IMG/VR virus record: IMGVR_UViG_3300029265_000036
Coordinates: 1 to 21,555 of that record
Direction: 5' to 3' (one strand)
Source of the DNA: a virus
DNA: 21,555 nt
Shown here in pieces: positions 13,075 through 21,555 of the stretch (the first letter of the stretch is position 1; every line of letters begins with the position of its first letter). A program made the translations under genes and the position numbers. The notes beneath the pieces are model-generated. The model ran no database searches and was not told the origin of the DNA. It saw only the letters and a list, made by a program, of their open reading frames with translations.

Positions 13075-15779
13075 TGAGCATTAACATCTTTAAAGCGCAA
13101 GACATGCTTAAAAATATGTCTAAGCAACAGTTGGTAACGGAAGCACAGAACCCTACGGGGTCCGCTCCTGCATTTATGGTTCACGCACGTTTGGCGGAAA
13201 TAGGCGAGCAAGAAAAAGAAGCGCAACGTGCCTCTAGCGAACAGGACACTACGACTGTAGCGCAAGACGTTGTTCAAGGTGCAGGCGTTGGCGGTCTTGG
13301 GTCTATGACGCAAGCGTTTAATCCACGTGCAAAAGACTCGTCAAACAACGGCGCGTTTGATCCCCGCACGGTGCCCGACAACACTGGTCGCCAGCAAGCG
13401 CCCGTAGGTATGAAGAACGGTGGCGAGGTCGGCGCTGATGCGTACATGAAGAATGGCGGCATGGTCGGCAAGCCTACGTATATGGCGGAAGGAGGCGAGG
13501 TAAAAAAGGAATTTAGTGAAATGTCTCCTGCGGAGCGTTTAGCTATGGATCGAGACTTTATGATCCGACATATGCGCAACCCCGAAAGCGACCCTGCCGA
13601 TACGGATAGACTTTTAAAGAAATTCAGTAGGGTGTACGGCGAAGATGAGCTTAATAACCTTACGGGGTCCGTTTCTCCGCAATCACTTCAAAACGTGCAG
13701 CCTATGGGTCAACCCTCAATAGCAGACATTGACGTGCGTATGCCTACGCGTACAAACGGACTAGGTGGGCTAGACGCTATGCGCGGTGCTCCTACGCAGC
13801 CTGTGGCTCCCGCATCGGGCGGCGGACTAGACGCTATTATGGCGGGTCTAGACAATGTTGTGTCCTCTACTAAGAAACCTGCAGTTGACGCTTACCCCCG
13901 CGGAACTATGGTTGACGGTACGTTCTACAACTTAATGCCTGATAACGAGGTGCTAAACGCTCGTACCGGTGAAGTAGTATCACCTGCAGTCGCAAGCGTA
14001 GTTCGTGCTAAATTAAACCCTGTCATGCCAAGTGGCCCAGAATTAGGCTCTGGTGTGAACCCGTCATACGTAGAGGGGCAAACGCTAAATCCAAGTTTTG
14101 ACGGTGTAAATCCGTCATACGACGAAAACCAAGTAGTCGGTCCTCCTATGTCTGGCGCCGAATTAATAAATCGCTACCCAGAACGCGGCGTAGGTACTTC
14201 CCCCCTCCCTGTTATGCGTCCTGACGATAGCAATATTACCCAGAACGGTGCGTACTCCCGTAGGACCGTAATGGACGCGCAAGAGGAAGCGCAACGTAAC
14301 ATAGACAACCCCCCGCAATCTCCGGGCTTCGGCGGATTAGTAGAACGCCGCGACCAGATAGCGGCGGGCCTTGCATCCATCCCGTCTCGCATAGGTGATG
14401 GCCTTAAAAACGATGCGCAGATCGTAAAAGATTTTGGCCAAGGCATAGTTGCTGCCGGTTCTAACTTTGTAGACGCACGTAAGAATGATCTTAGGGATGA
14501 CGCGTCGCGAGCAAAAGATATTGGCCAAGGCATAGTTGCCGGACTTAAAAACGATGTGGGGATAATAAAAGATTTTGGCATCGGCATAGGTGATGGCCTT
14601 AAAAACGATGCGGGGATAATAACAGATTTTGGACAAGCCCGTGTGGATGACATTAAAAACGATTCGGCACTAGTAAAAGATTATTTTTCGGGTTTAGAAG
14701 TCGAGGAGACTACTTTCGCTGAACAGAGAGCCATTCTCGTTTCGAGGCTAAATGACCCAGAAATAACTCCGGGCATGAAAACCATGATACAGAACAGCAT
14801 AGATAGTATAGACACAAGAACAACCCGCGGTATCGCGCTAGACAACGCGGTAAATAAGGTAGCGGACGGTGTAAATTATTTAGGCGACGGGGCGCGTAAC
14901 CTCGTTGCGACGGGACTTGGGGCGTTTGGCGATACTGGTATGAATCTAGGCGCTGACATCTTAGATGGTATTCCTGAGAGCCGCGAGCCGTTTATACCAA
15001 AACGAGAAGCCCCTATCCCTGTACTGAGTGCAGAGACGGATAACCCCGACTCCGATGTTAACGGTGCTCCTGTAGTGCAGCCCCTACAAGACGGAACTCT
15101 ACCTGCCGACCTGCTACCACCTACAGTTACCGACACCGTACGTGCGGCACCCAACAGGCGCACTGCAGGTCAAGGCCAAGGCGGAATAGCGTCAACGCCA
15201 AGCGGACCAAGTGTAGCATCGGAAGCGGTGTTGGCAGAAGCCATGGCCGAAAAAGAGGCAGGTGCATCCAAAGCCAAATGGCTAATGCTTGCCGAGATTG
15301 GCGCTGGAATGTTGGGGTCTACTAAACCGGGCTTTGCAGGTACAGGCGACGCAGTAAGCGCAGGTCTAGCTTCGTACAACGCGTCAGAAGAAATGCGCAA
15401 AGCCGAAGAACGTAACGATGCAGCTATGACTGAGGACAAACGACGTTACGAACAGAACCGTAAAGATGCGTTCCAGTTAGCGTCTATGAAACGATCAGGA
15501 GCTAGTGCTAAACCTATGGCCGCTTCGCAATACAAGGCGTATGTAGACCAGAGAGACGCGGCGCAAGAAAGGCTATCGTCCCTTCCCGGACTTGACGAGC
15601 CCGGTGCTTTCAGTTCATTTTTCTTCGGCTCTGAGGCCACCGATCCTATACCAGACGAGCGCACTGATTTGACAAATGAGGTCAAGCGGCTAAACCAGAT
15701 TATAGCTATGGCAGATATGCGGTTCACACCTCGGGGTATAGCGTCTGTAGAGAGCGACTTAAATATTAACGTTCAGTAA
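13074..15779 (+). CDS. Large internal virion (ejection) protein with tandem repeats
   Basis: The 901-residue protein starts MSINIFKAQDMLKNMSKQQL, with a short helical head typical of podovirus ejection proteins. At residues 113, 125 and 137 there is a 12-residue repeat starting Met-x-x-Gly-Gly-x-Val. A Pro/Asn-rich, probably disordered region follows (about 180-430). At about 440-545 there are roughly five copies of an 18-20-residue repeat of the type GLKNDxGIIKDFGxGI, predicted to form amphipathic helices. The C-terminal part has a Glu/Ala-rich helix (SEAVLAEAMAEKEAGASKAK), a small hydrophobic stretch (MLAEIGAGMLGSTKPGFAGT) and long charged helices. No catalytic motif is visible. It sits between two other ejection-type genes and its ATG is coupled to the upstream stop (TAATG). 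It is probably analogous in role, not demonstrably in ancestry, to T7 gp15. Confidence 0.7.
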   Translation: MSINIFKAQDMLKNMSKQQLVTEAQNPTGSAPAFMVHARLAEIGEQEKEAQRASSEQDTTTVAQDVVQGAGVGGLGSMTQAFNPRAKDSSNNGAFDPRTVPDNTGRQQAPVGMKNGGEVGADAYMKNGGMVGKPTYMAEGGEVKKEFSEMSPAERLAMDRDFMIRHMRNPESDPADTDRLLKKFSRVYGEDELNNLTGSVSPQSLQNVQPMGQPSIADIDVRMPTRTNGLGGLDAMRGAPTQPVAPASGGGLDAIMAGLDNVVSSTKKPAVDAYPRGTMVDGTFYNLMPDNEVLNARTGEVVSPAVASVVRAKLNPVMPSGPELGSGVNPSYVEGQTLNPSFDGVNPSYDENQVVGPPMSGAELINRYPERGVGTSPLPVMRPDDSNITQNGAYSRRTVMDAQEEAQRNIDNPPQSPGFGGLVERRDQIAAGLASIPSRIGDGLKNDAQIVKDFGQGIVAAGSNFVDARKNDLRDDASRAKDIGQGIVAGLKNDVGIIKDFGIGIGDGLKNDAGIITDFGQARVDDIKNDSALVKDYFSGLEVEETTFAEQRAILVSRLNDPEITPGMKTMIQNSIDSIDTRTTRGIALDNAVNKVADGVNYLGDGARNLVATGLGAFGDTGMNLGADILDGIPESREPFIPKREAPIPVLSAETDNPDSDVNGAPVVQPLQDGTLPADLLPPTVTDTVRAAPNRRTAGQGQGGIASTPSGPSVASEAVLAEAMAEKEAGASKAKWLMLAEIGAGMLGSTKPGFAGTGDAVSAGLASYNASEEMRKAEERNDAAMTEDKRRYEQNRKDAFQLASMKRSGASAKPMAASQYKAYVDQRDAAQERLSSLPGLDEPGAFSSFFFGSEATDPIPDERTDLTNEVKRLNQIIAMADMRFTPRGIASVESDLNINVQ
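13410..13517 (+). repeat. Three tandem 12-residue repeats, Met-x-x-Gly-Gly-x-Val
   Basis: Codons 113-148 of the large internal protein encode MKNGGEVGADAY, MKNGGMVGKPTY and MAEGGEVKKEFS, exactly 36 bases apart. The same motif occurs once in the gene starting at 10807 (MAEGGAVGEKEQ from residue 141). It looks like a short linear motif present in more than one internal protein. Confidence 0.75.
14390..14700 (+). repeat. Degenerate 18-20-residue amphipathic repeats
   Basis: About five copies of a unit with the core Lys-Asn-Asp-x-x-x-Ile/Val-x-Lys-Asp-Phe-Gly run through residues about 440-545 of the internal protein; the clearest lie at 14397-14451, 14547-14589 and 14598-14640. At the DNA level the copies share stretches such as GATGGCCTTAAAAACGATG, found at both 14396 and 14591, which points to recent duplication. 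Confidence 0.7.
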
Positions 15780-15784
15780 GTAAC

Positions 15785-15790
15785 GGGAGG
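15785..15790 (+). promoter_or_regulatory. Strong ribosome-binding site of the giant ejection protein
   Basis: GGGAGG lies six bases before ATG 15797 in a 17-base spacer. It is among the best ribosome-binding sequences in the window and fixes the start of the incomplete giant reading frame. Confidence 0.6.
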
Positions 15791-15796
15791 CTTATT

Positions 15797-18700
15797 ATGG
15801 CCACAATACCTATAAGAAGTGACAAAACCGGACGTACGTACAACATTACTATCGCTGGAGATCAACCAACTGCCGAAGAACAGGCACGCGCAACCGCTGC
15901 TATACAACAGCGTGACGCTGATTTTGCAACGCAATATGAAGAGCAATTTGGTCGGCCTCTCGGGTATGACGACGGCACTGCATTTGATCGTGGTATAGAT
16001 AAAGGCAAGACTAGCGGATACTCGGCTCTAGGGGTCGCGGCAGAGACTGCGGGTCAGGTAACAGGGTTTGACGGGTTAGCGGGCCTTGGTGCCAGAATGC
16101 AAGGACAAGCCCGTGCAGAGCAAATACGTGAGAATGTAAACTTACCGCAGAACACTTCGTTTTCTGACGCCGAAGGTGTTGGCGAGTTCTTTACTGCATT
16201 AGGAGAAGTAGGCGGGCAGACGGCTCCAGAGATGACCGCGACTATAGGCTCTATGCTCGTGGGTACTGCCGCAGGCGGACCGGTAGGTGGTTTAGCTGCA
16301 GGTGCAGCGACTGCGCTTCCGTTGTTCTTTGGGCGCAACGTAGAGTTACAGCGATCCGAAGTTGCGTCGGGACGAAAAGAGGAAGTAGATTTATGGGACG
16401 CGTTCTTATCTGCGGGTGGACAGGCCGCGCTTAACGTAATCGGTGATAAATTACTTGTCGGTAGGTTGGCTAGTTCTAGCGGCGGCATATTCTCTCGTGC
16501 ATCCAAGGGCTTCGTCCAAGGTGCGGCGACTGAGATACCTACGGAGATTGGACAGCAAGTTCTAGAGAGACTGCAGGCTGGTTTGCCTTTAGATGACGAC
16601 AACGCTATAGCGCAGTACAAGGAAGTAGCTATTGGCGCCGGTCTAATCGGCGGTACAGTCGGTGGAGTTACCGGACCATTTAAACGTACGGGAGACGCGC
16701 CAGCAACTGCACCACCCGCAGTAGAGGAAGTAGACTCCGTAACCGTCGAAAACCCAGACCTAGCTACTATTACAGATGAAGACATGGCAGCTGTAGAGGG
16801 CGAATTTATTGGGCCGCAAGAGTCGGGTTTGTCGACCGCATTAAACACAAAAGGCAGCGAAGATTTACTAACGTCGCTTGGAATACCGTCTCAATTAACG
16901 GTATCAAAAAAGATAAAAAAGTTAGACTTGGACGATCCAACTGTTCTTAGTACCCTCGCAGCGTGGAGTGAAACCCCCTTTGCAAATAAAAAGAACCCTA
17001 AAGCCGTTGCAGCGACTAAAAAGTATATCACAGACAAGACAGCTACAGATGCCGTAGACGCAGCTGACGTAAACACAGCTGACGTAGACGCCGTAGAAGT
17101 AACCGACGTAGATGCCGTAGACGAAGCTCCCGTGGACGACGTAGAAGTAGCGGAGGAAGTAGCTCCTGTAGAAGTAGCGGAGGAAGTAGCTCCTGTAGAA
17201 GTAACCGAGGCAGCAAACGAAGAGGCAGCAAATAATGCAACTAGACCTAACGAACAAGCAACTGGAGAAGGCGCTACTTCTAGTGAGCTTGATACCAAAG
17301 AATCAGAAAACGTCAGTACCAAAGAAGGTGCCGCCCCAGCTGAGTCACTTAACACCGGAGGAGTGGGAAGTGGTGTCTTGGATACTGGAGGAGTTACACG
17401 AACAGCAAAGCCGACAGCCGATACAGTAGATGGGCCCACTGCTGCACCAAACCCAAGCGTCTTAAACCGGAACGCTGCGCCCGGTGCAGAGAGCGGAGCT
17501 GCGGGTCAAACTATTCCGCCGTCCATGTCTGGTCTAGGCCCCCAAGAGCGTGCACTTGTTGCCGAGCAAAACAAACTTAGGGCGCGTCTAGCATCCGCAA
17601 AAGACGCTGGTGCGGCAGCGAAAGAGCAAGGTATAACTTTGAGTGCGTTGCAGTCCGCCGACAGGCTACGCGTCAACAAGATTAAGTTTACTGACCTTCC
17701 TAACGCCACGAAGGCGAGAAAAAAGAAAGCACTAGACGATGCGGCTTTGTCTAGTGCACCAACGCAAGCATCTGAAAACTATAAGGCGGCTCGACAAGAC
17801 GCAGCGGATACGTTTGCGGCAAACGCGTCCCCGCAGCTAAAGAGTGAAGAGCGCCTGTATGCAGGTGACTATGGCGACACCACAGACGTACTGACTGCTA
17901 GTGATTACAAGGCGGTAAAGTCGCTATTGGCTACGCCTAATAACCAGCTAAAAAACGCTAAGGGGGACACCGCCGCTACCAAGAAGAATAAAGAAGCTGC
18001 CAAAAGCGCGAAGAACTTCTTCTCTAAGAACTCTGACCCAATGAAAACCCTTGTGCAAATAGGATACTCAATAGACGCCAACGAGTCGGACACAATTCGT
18101 AGTGGCGGTGATCAAGACGCGGTGCCTGAGTATTTCCAAGGTACAGGTCGGATCGCAGGTATGCGTGCTGCCCAGTGGGTAGCCGATAATATGAACAATG
18201 CGTCAACTGAGTACGTTCTCGGTGTAGCCGAAGAGATGTCTACTGAGGCCGCGATTACCGCTAATGACACCTACCGTCAGAGCGTAAGCAACGTAGCGGA
18301 CCGGACGGCGCTAGAAGCCGAACGGGAAGCCTTACGTACGTTGCTTGCTGGTGAAGAGATAGACAACCTGACGTTCGACGATCGCATGAAATTGCTAGAT
18401 AAAAAAGCGAAAGCTATGCGAACCGTGTTGGGTATTAGCCCATCAAGCAAGCAGATGTTCGCTCTATCTAGCGACGCAGGCCCTTCATTAGTAAGCGCAT
18501 TGCGTGCGGGTGACATGGTAGCCGCCCTAGAGGCCATACAGTTTACGTCCCCATCCCGTACACTTAAGGTATTAGCTAGAAACCTTATCCCATACATGGA
18601 CGGAGTTACTGTAGGTGTATACAACCGTACGGGCCGAATAGTAAATCCTGACGGGTCTCGTAACCCCCTTATAGCAAAACTTAACGACGGTAGGTTTGTT

Positions 18701-21555
18701 GAAGTAGACGCTACGTACGACCCTGATACGCACTCCATAGCCCTCGCAGACAACGGTATAGGATTAAATGTCAAGAACATACTACATGAAGCACTGCACG
18801 CGGCCACGGTACAGGAATTAAACAACTCCAACAGTCCGTTTACCCGTAAGATCAAAGTTCTTATGGACCGCATGAACGCGCAATATCCCGCGAACAGTGT
18901 AGGCGAAGCTGATAGCCTGCTGCGCAGTGACTATAACTATGGTATGTCCAACGTGTATGAGTTCGTAACCAACGGACTGACAAACGATAACTTCTTAAAC
19001 GCGCTAGATCGTGTACCGTACGTGGAGACAGTAGTTAACGTAGACGGCACCACCGATAAGTCTGTTATGACTCTGCGGGATAGGTTCGTTAAACTGTTTC
19101 GTGACTTCGTGGCTAAAATATTAAGGCGCAAGACCGAAGCTGTAACTCCTGATGACAGGTCGATAGCCGACGAACTAAGTGAGTTAACTAACGCACTACT
19201 GACTACGCCCGGCGCACTTGTTAACACGAGCCCCCTGTACGGTGCAGCGACTAACCCAATCGGTGCCATGGGTGCACTAAACGGGCTTTCAGCACGCGTG
19301 GTAGACGCAACCGAGGCCAACGTAAAAGACGCGTTTGACTCGTTCTCGTTCCTTAACACATCAAGTGCCGTAAAAGAGTTCGTGGCCAACGCCGCGATAC
19401 CGATGCGCAATATGGTAGACTATGCCAAGCCGTTTTTCGGTGACTTGGCCACGCAAGTGTACAACATTGTAACGCAGCACAACGCAGCTATTAAGCGTAT
19501 GAACGACACAAACCGTGAAACTATTGACCAAGTAGCGAAGTATCTAAAAGACTTCCCTGCGGACGTGGGTACGTTTAATGATATGGCGTTCCAAGCCAGT
19601 CAAAGAAGTATCGACCCAAGGAAACCACGGTCTCACTACGAAAACCACACACTTCGCTATTGGACCATGCACCCTGACGGCAGGCCGAAAGAACCTGTGG
19701 TTGAGGTGTTTACAGGTGATCCGCTTACTGCATCAAAGCGCAGAAATGCCAGACTTCGCCAGCTAAACGCGGACCCAATACCGAACTCACGTGGTCGCGC
19801 TGCCATACAAAACACGCCCGACAACTCTGACACGTTTGCTACGTACCTAGAACTTCGCGGTCTCTTAGACCAGCTTAACGCCAACAGTAACGGGGAAGCA
19901 GGCAGATCGTACGGTCGTATGCTGGGGATGTATAAGAACATGCACTCTGAGGCGGCGCGTGTGTTTAAGGCACGTATTGGCGCAATGCTGCCCGGAAACG
20001 AGTCGTTGCAGCGTGCTATCTACCGAGACATATTCGATAAGATGTTTACCATGAATATGCTGGAAGCCTACCTACCACTGCAACGTATTGGTGACTTCTG
20101 GCTGTCGTACACCGCCACCGACCCTACATCGAAAGAGCTGGAGGTGTTCTCCGAAACGTTTGAAACACCCGAACAACGTGCGCGTACTGTAAAAGAATTA
20201 ACAGAACTGCAAACTGCGGACCCTACTACTGGAATCGCGAGTATTGCGACGTTTTCTAACTATAAAGACTTCCAAGAGCGCGGCGCCCCAACGGCGTTCG
20301 TAGCCAAGACCGTCTTAAAAATAGATCAGTCCGTGAAAGAGCGGGCGGAAAAGGCAGGTGCCGACGCGAAGCAGGAAGCTCTTGCGGCGGGCATAATCGA
20401 GGCTGACGCGGATGTCCTCGCAGAGAACGCGCAAAGTGCATACACCACGGAGGCCACTGCTGACGCCACTAAGTTAAAAGAAGACTTGGTGAACATAGCG
20501 TTAGAGATGATGCCAGAGCGGTCGTTCCTGCAGAGCTACAAGGCGCGTAAAGGTACATCTGGTTTTGAGGGGGGCCGCACGCCGCTAAATAAGAAGCTAG
20601 AACGCCACGATGCTATTAACTTAATGATGCGTAAGAGCACTATGATGTCCCGTCAGTTGGCAGACTTAGAGTTTGGTGCCAAGGCGTCTGACTTAATACG
20701 TAGGCTTAACGAGGTGGCGCATAAAAAGTCTCCTAATTACTCCGACAAAGACAACGCCAATATGCGGATATCCCTAAACGTGCTAAAAAAGGGACTCGGT
20801 AATATAAACGTTAAGCGTAGCAAGTTGGTGCAATCTCTTAACACGTTTACATACATGATGACTTTAGGCTTTAACGTGTCGTCTGCGGTTATGAACGTTA
20901 TGGGCATACCCACGATAATCGCGCCCTATCTCGCAGGTAAGTACGGTGCCAATAGCACTGCACGCGCCCTATCTCGCGCCACCAAAGTAATCGCTAATTC
21001 AGGACGCACTCGTATGGTGTCCCGTGTCGATGAATTTGGTAACATAGAGCAATACGAACGAGGTGTAAGTAAGGCGGATGCGTCCTTGGAGAACTACAAC
21101 TTCGACGCGTACGACTATACTGCAGGGTACAACTCAGGTTCTAACAAGACGGCTAGATACGGTCCGTTAACAGCCGTTATGAGGGACCGAGGGCTTTTCG
21201 CTGACTCACTGCACTACGATAACTTAGACGTGCAGGGCATGAAGACCGGAGGACTTGCGCAGTCGTTCGTAATGAAGGGCGCGTACCTGATGCACCAAAC
21301 AGAGAAACTGGTTCGAGAGAGTACGGCCATCGCAACGTATGACCTAGAGCTGAATAAGATTTCGAAGGGTAACGACGCGCACGTATTCACTAAGGAACAG
21401 CTAGAAGCGGCCGCACTAAATGCTGCATACGAAACAGAAGTTACAAACGGTACCATTGCGGCGGCTGCGGCACCTAACTTTGCACAAAACGGCATAATGC
21501 CTATGATGTATATGTTTAAGCGATATCCACTTGCTATATACAACTTACTTGGCAC
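15797..21555 (+). CDS. Giant ejection / polyvalent protein with HExxH metallopeptidase domain (incomplete at window end)
   Basis: The frame from ATG 15797 stays open to the window edge: at least 1919 residues with no stop. The N-terminus (MATIPIRSDKTGRTYNITIA) leads to a Gly/Ala-rich hydrophobic stretch at about 149-179 and another at about 272-293, good candidates for membrane contact. Residues about 415-478 are Ala/Val/Asp/Glu repeats. A zincin motif ILHEALHAAT gives His997, Glu998 and His1001; Glu1055 in VYEFVTNGL, 54 residues on, is a candidate third ligand. A conserved-looking segment LGFNVSSAVMNVMGIPTIIA near residues 1688-1707 and a Met-rich end (NGIMPMMYMFKRYPLAIYNL) resemble the C-terminal parts of large internal proteins of marine podoviruses. 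It is most likely the last ejected protein, comparable in role to T7 gp16, with a peptidase where T7 has a transglycosylase. No transglycosylase motif was seen in the visible part. Confidence 0.78.
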   Translation, partial: MATIPIRSDKTGRTYNITIAGDQPTAEEQARATAAIQQRDADFATQYEEQFGRPLGYDDGTAFDRGIDKGKTSGYSALGVAAETAGQVTGFDGLAGLGARMQGQARAEQIRENVNLPQNTSFSDAEGVGEFFTALGEVGGQTAPEMTATIGSMLVGTAAGGPVGGLAAGAATALPLFFGRNVELQRSEVASGRKEEVDLWDAFLSAGGQAALNVIGDKLLVGRLASSSGGIFSRASKGFVQGAATEIPTEIGQQVLERLQAGLPLDDDNAIAQYKEVAIGAGLIGGTVGGVTGPFKRTGDAPATAPPAVEEVDSVTVENPDLATITDEDMAAVEGEFIGPQESGLSTALNTKGSEDLLTSLGIPSQLTVSKKIKKLDLDDPTVLSTLAAWSETPFANKKNPKAVAATKKYITDKTATDAVDAADVNTADVDAVEVTDVDAVDEAPVDDVEVAEEVAPVEVAEEVAPVEVTEAANEEAANNATRPNEQATGEGATSSELDTKESENVSTKEGAAPAESLNTGGVGSGVLDTGGVTRTAKPTADTVDGPTAAPNPSVLNRNAAPGAESGAAGQTIPPSMSGLGPQERALVAEQNKLRARLASAKDAGAAAKEQGITLSALQSADRLRVNKIKFTDLPNATKARKKKALDDAALSSAPTQASENYKAARQDAADTFAANASPQLKSEERLYAGDYGDTTDVLTASDYKAVKSLLATPNNQLKNAKGDTAATKKNKEAAKSAKNFFSKNSDPMKTLVQIGYSIDANESDTIRSGGDQDAVPEYFQGTGRIAGMRAAQWVADNMNNASTEYVLGVAEEMSTEAAITANDTYRQSVSNVADRTALEAEREALRTLLAGEEIDNLTFDDRMKLLDKKAKAMRTVLGISPSSKQMFALSSDAGPSLVSALRAGDMVAALEAIQFTSPSRTLKVLARNLIPYMDGVTVGVYNRTGRIVNPDGSRNPLIAKLNDGRFVEVDATYDPDTHSIALADNGIGLNVKNILHEALHAATVQELNNSNSPFTRKIKVLMDRMNAQYPANSVGEADSLLRSDYNYGMSNVYEFVTNGLTNDNFLNALDRVPYVETVVNVDGTTDKSVMTLRDRFVKLFRDFVAKILRRKTEAVTPDDRSIADELSELTNALLTTPGALVNTSPLYGAATNPIGAMGALNGLSARVVDATEANVKDAFDSFSFLNTSSAVKEFVANAAIPMRNMVDYAKPFFGDLATQVYNIVTQHNAAIKRMNDTNRETIDQVAKYLKDFPADVGTFNDMAFQASQRSIDPRKPRSHYENHTLRYWTMHPDGRPKEPVVEVFTGDPLTASKRRNARLRQLNADPIPNSRGRAAIQNTPDNSDTFATYLELRGLLDQLNANSNGEAGRSYGRMLGMYKNMHSEAARVFKARIGAMLPGNESLQRAIYRDIFDKMFTMNMLEAYLPLQRIGDFWLSYTATDPTSKELEVFSETFETPEQRARTVKELTELQTADPTTGIASIATFSNYKDFQERGAPTAFVAKTVLKIDQSVKERAEKAGADAKQEALAAGIIEADADVLAENAQSAYTTEATADATKLKEDLVNIALEMMPERSFLQSYKARKGTSGFEGGRTPLNKKLERHDAINLMMRKSTMMSRQLADLEFGAKASDLIRRLNEVAHKKSPNYSDKDNANMRISLNVLKKGLGNINVKRSKLVQSLNTFTYMMTLGFNVSSAVMNVMGIPTIIAPYLAGKYGANSTARALSRATKVIANSGRTRMVSRVDEFGNIEQYERGVSKADASLENYNFDAYDYTAGYNSGSNKTARYGPLTAVMRDRGLFADSLHYDNLDVQGMKTGGLAQSFVMKGAYLMHQTEKLVRESTAIATYDLELNKISKGNDAHVFTKEQLEAAALNAAYETEVTNGTIAAAAAPNFAQNGIMPMMYMFKRYPLAIYNLLG
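17141..17203 (+). repeat. Perfect 27-base tandem repeat in the acidic Ala/Val region
   Basis: Bases 17141-17167 and 17168-17194 are identical, and the first nine bases recur at 17195-17203. The unit encodes VEVAEEVAP in frame. Looser GAC/GTA-rich copies extend back to about 17042. The stretch probably forms a flexible acidic linker between the N-terminal membrane-like region and the peptidase region. Confidence 0.85.

Noticed and set aside
16054-16848. A 264-residue minus-strand reading frame
   Set aside because: It lies wholly within the giant plus-strand frame, which has an excellent start, no stops and recognisable motifs. The antisense product has only low-complexity Pro/Ser/Ala content.
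16891-17439. Ser/Ala/Thr-repeat frame on the minus strand and a small plus-strand frame at 17235-17429
   Set aside because: Both are shadows of the acidic Ala/Val repeat of the giant gene; neither has a credible ribosome-binding site or family resemblance.
17905-19410. Several minus-strand frames of 60-198 residues
   Set aside because: All lie within the giant plus-strand gene, with no start signals and no family patterns; they arise from its codon bias.
1-21555. tRNA genes, integrase, CRISPR arrays, toxin-antitoxin pairs or defence genes
   Set aside because: None was seen. Coding density is nearly complete and the gaps are too short or lack cloverleaf or repeat structure.

Overview
The window reads as one side of the structural and lysis region of a short-tailed (podovirus-like) phage. 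It is most likely from a marine or other aquatic Gram-negative host. The case rests on protein patterns: a P22-gp4-like neck protein, an SU10-type adaptor-like protein and a long tail-nozzle-like protein, followed by a run of large ejection-type proteins. No tape-measure, sheath or baseplate gene is visible. The overlapping inner- and outer-membrane spanin pair implies a host with an outer membrane. The marine assignment is an inference from resemblance to uncultured marine phage gene sets. All credible genes lie on the + strand, and no intergenic gap exceeds about 90 bases. There is no integrase, repressor, tRNA, CRISPR array or insertion sequence.

Layout. 1-73: the last codons of an upstream gene. 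73-1996: a large beta-rich fibre-like protein and a small conserved phage protein. 2020-3248: the lysis cassette, made up of a coiled-coil membrane protein, an M15 zinc peptidase with a holin-like hydrophobic tail, a short i-spanin and an o-spanin nested over its end. 3248-4131: four very small, lysine-rich proteins. 4156-5784: neck and adaptor proteins with a small protein between them. 5798-8303: a conserved structural protein, a repeat-type tail fibre and a glycine-rich gp38-like adhesin. 8303-10722: the tail nozzle and a C1q-like jelly-roll protein. 10807-21555: five successive genes that look like internal virion (ejection) proteins. The last runs off the window after at least 1919 codons without a stop and carries a HExxH metallopeptidase motif.

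The genes are packed as coupled translation units. Many junctions share the last base of one stop codon with the first base of the next start (TAATG, TGATG, TAGTG), or overlap by 4, 11, 32 or 65 bases. Only two spacers are long enough for a promoter, 6227-6291 and 10723-10806. They precede the fibre/adhesin/nozzle block and the ejection-protein block, so these blocks may have their own transcription starts.

How they would work together. The neck, adaptor and nozzle build the short tail, and the fibres and glycine-rich adhesin recognise the host. The internal proteins would be ejected ahead of the DNA and form a conduit across the envelope; the HEALH peptidase domain may help pass or remodel the cell wall. 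At the end of infection the membrane proteins, M15 peptidase and spanins open the inner membrane, the peptidoglycan and the outer membrane. The points most worth a second look are the giant metallopeptidase ejection protein, the peptidase-holin fusion, the quartet of tiny basic proteins, and the 12-residue Met-x-x-Gly-Gly-x-Val repeats.
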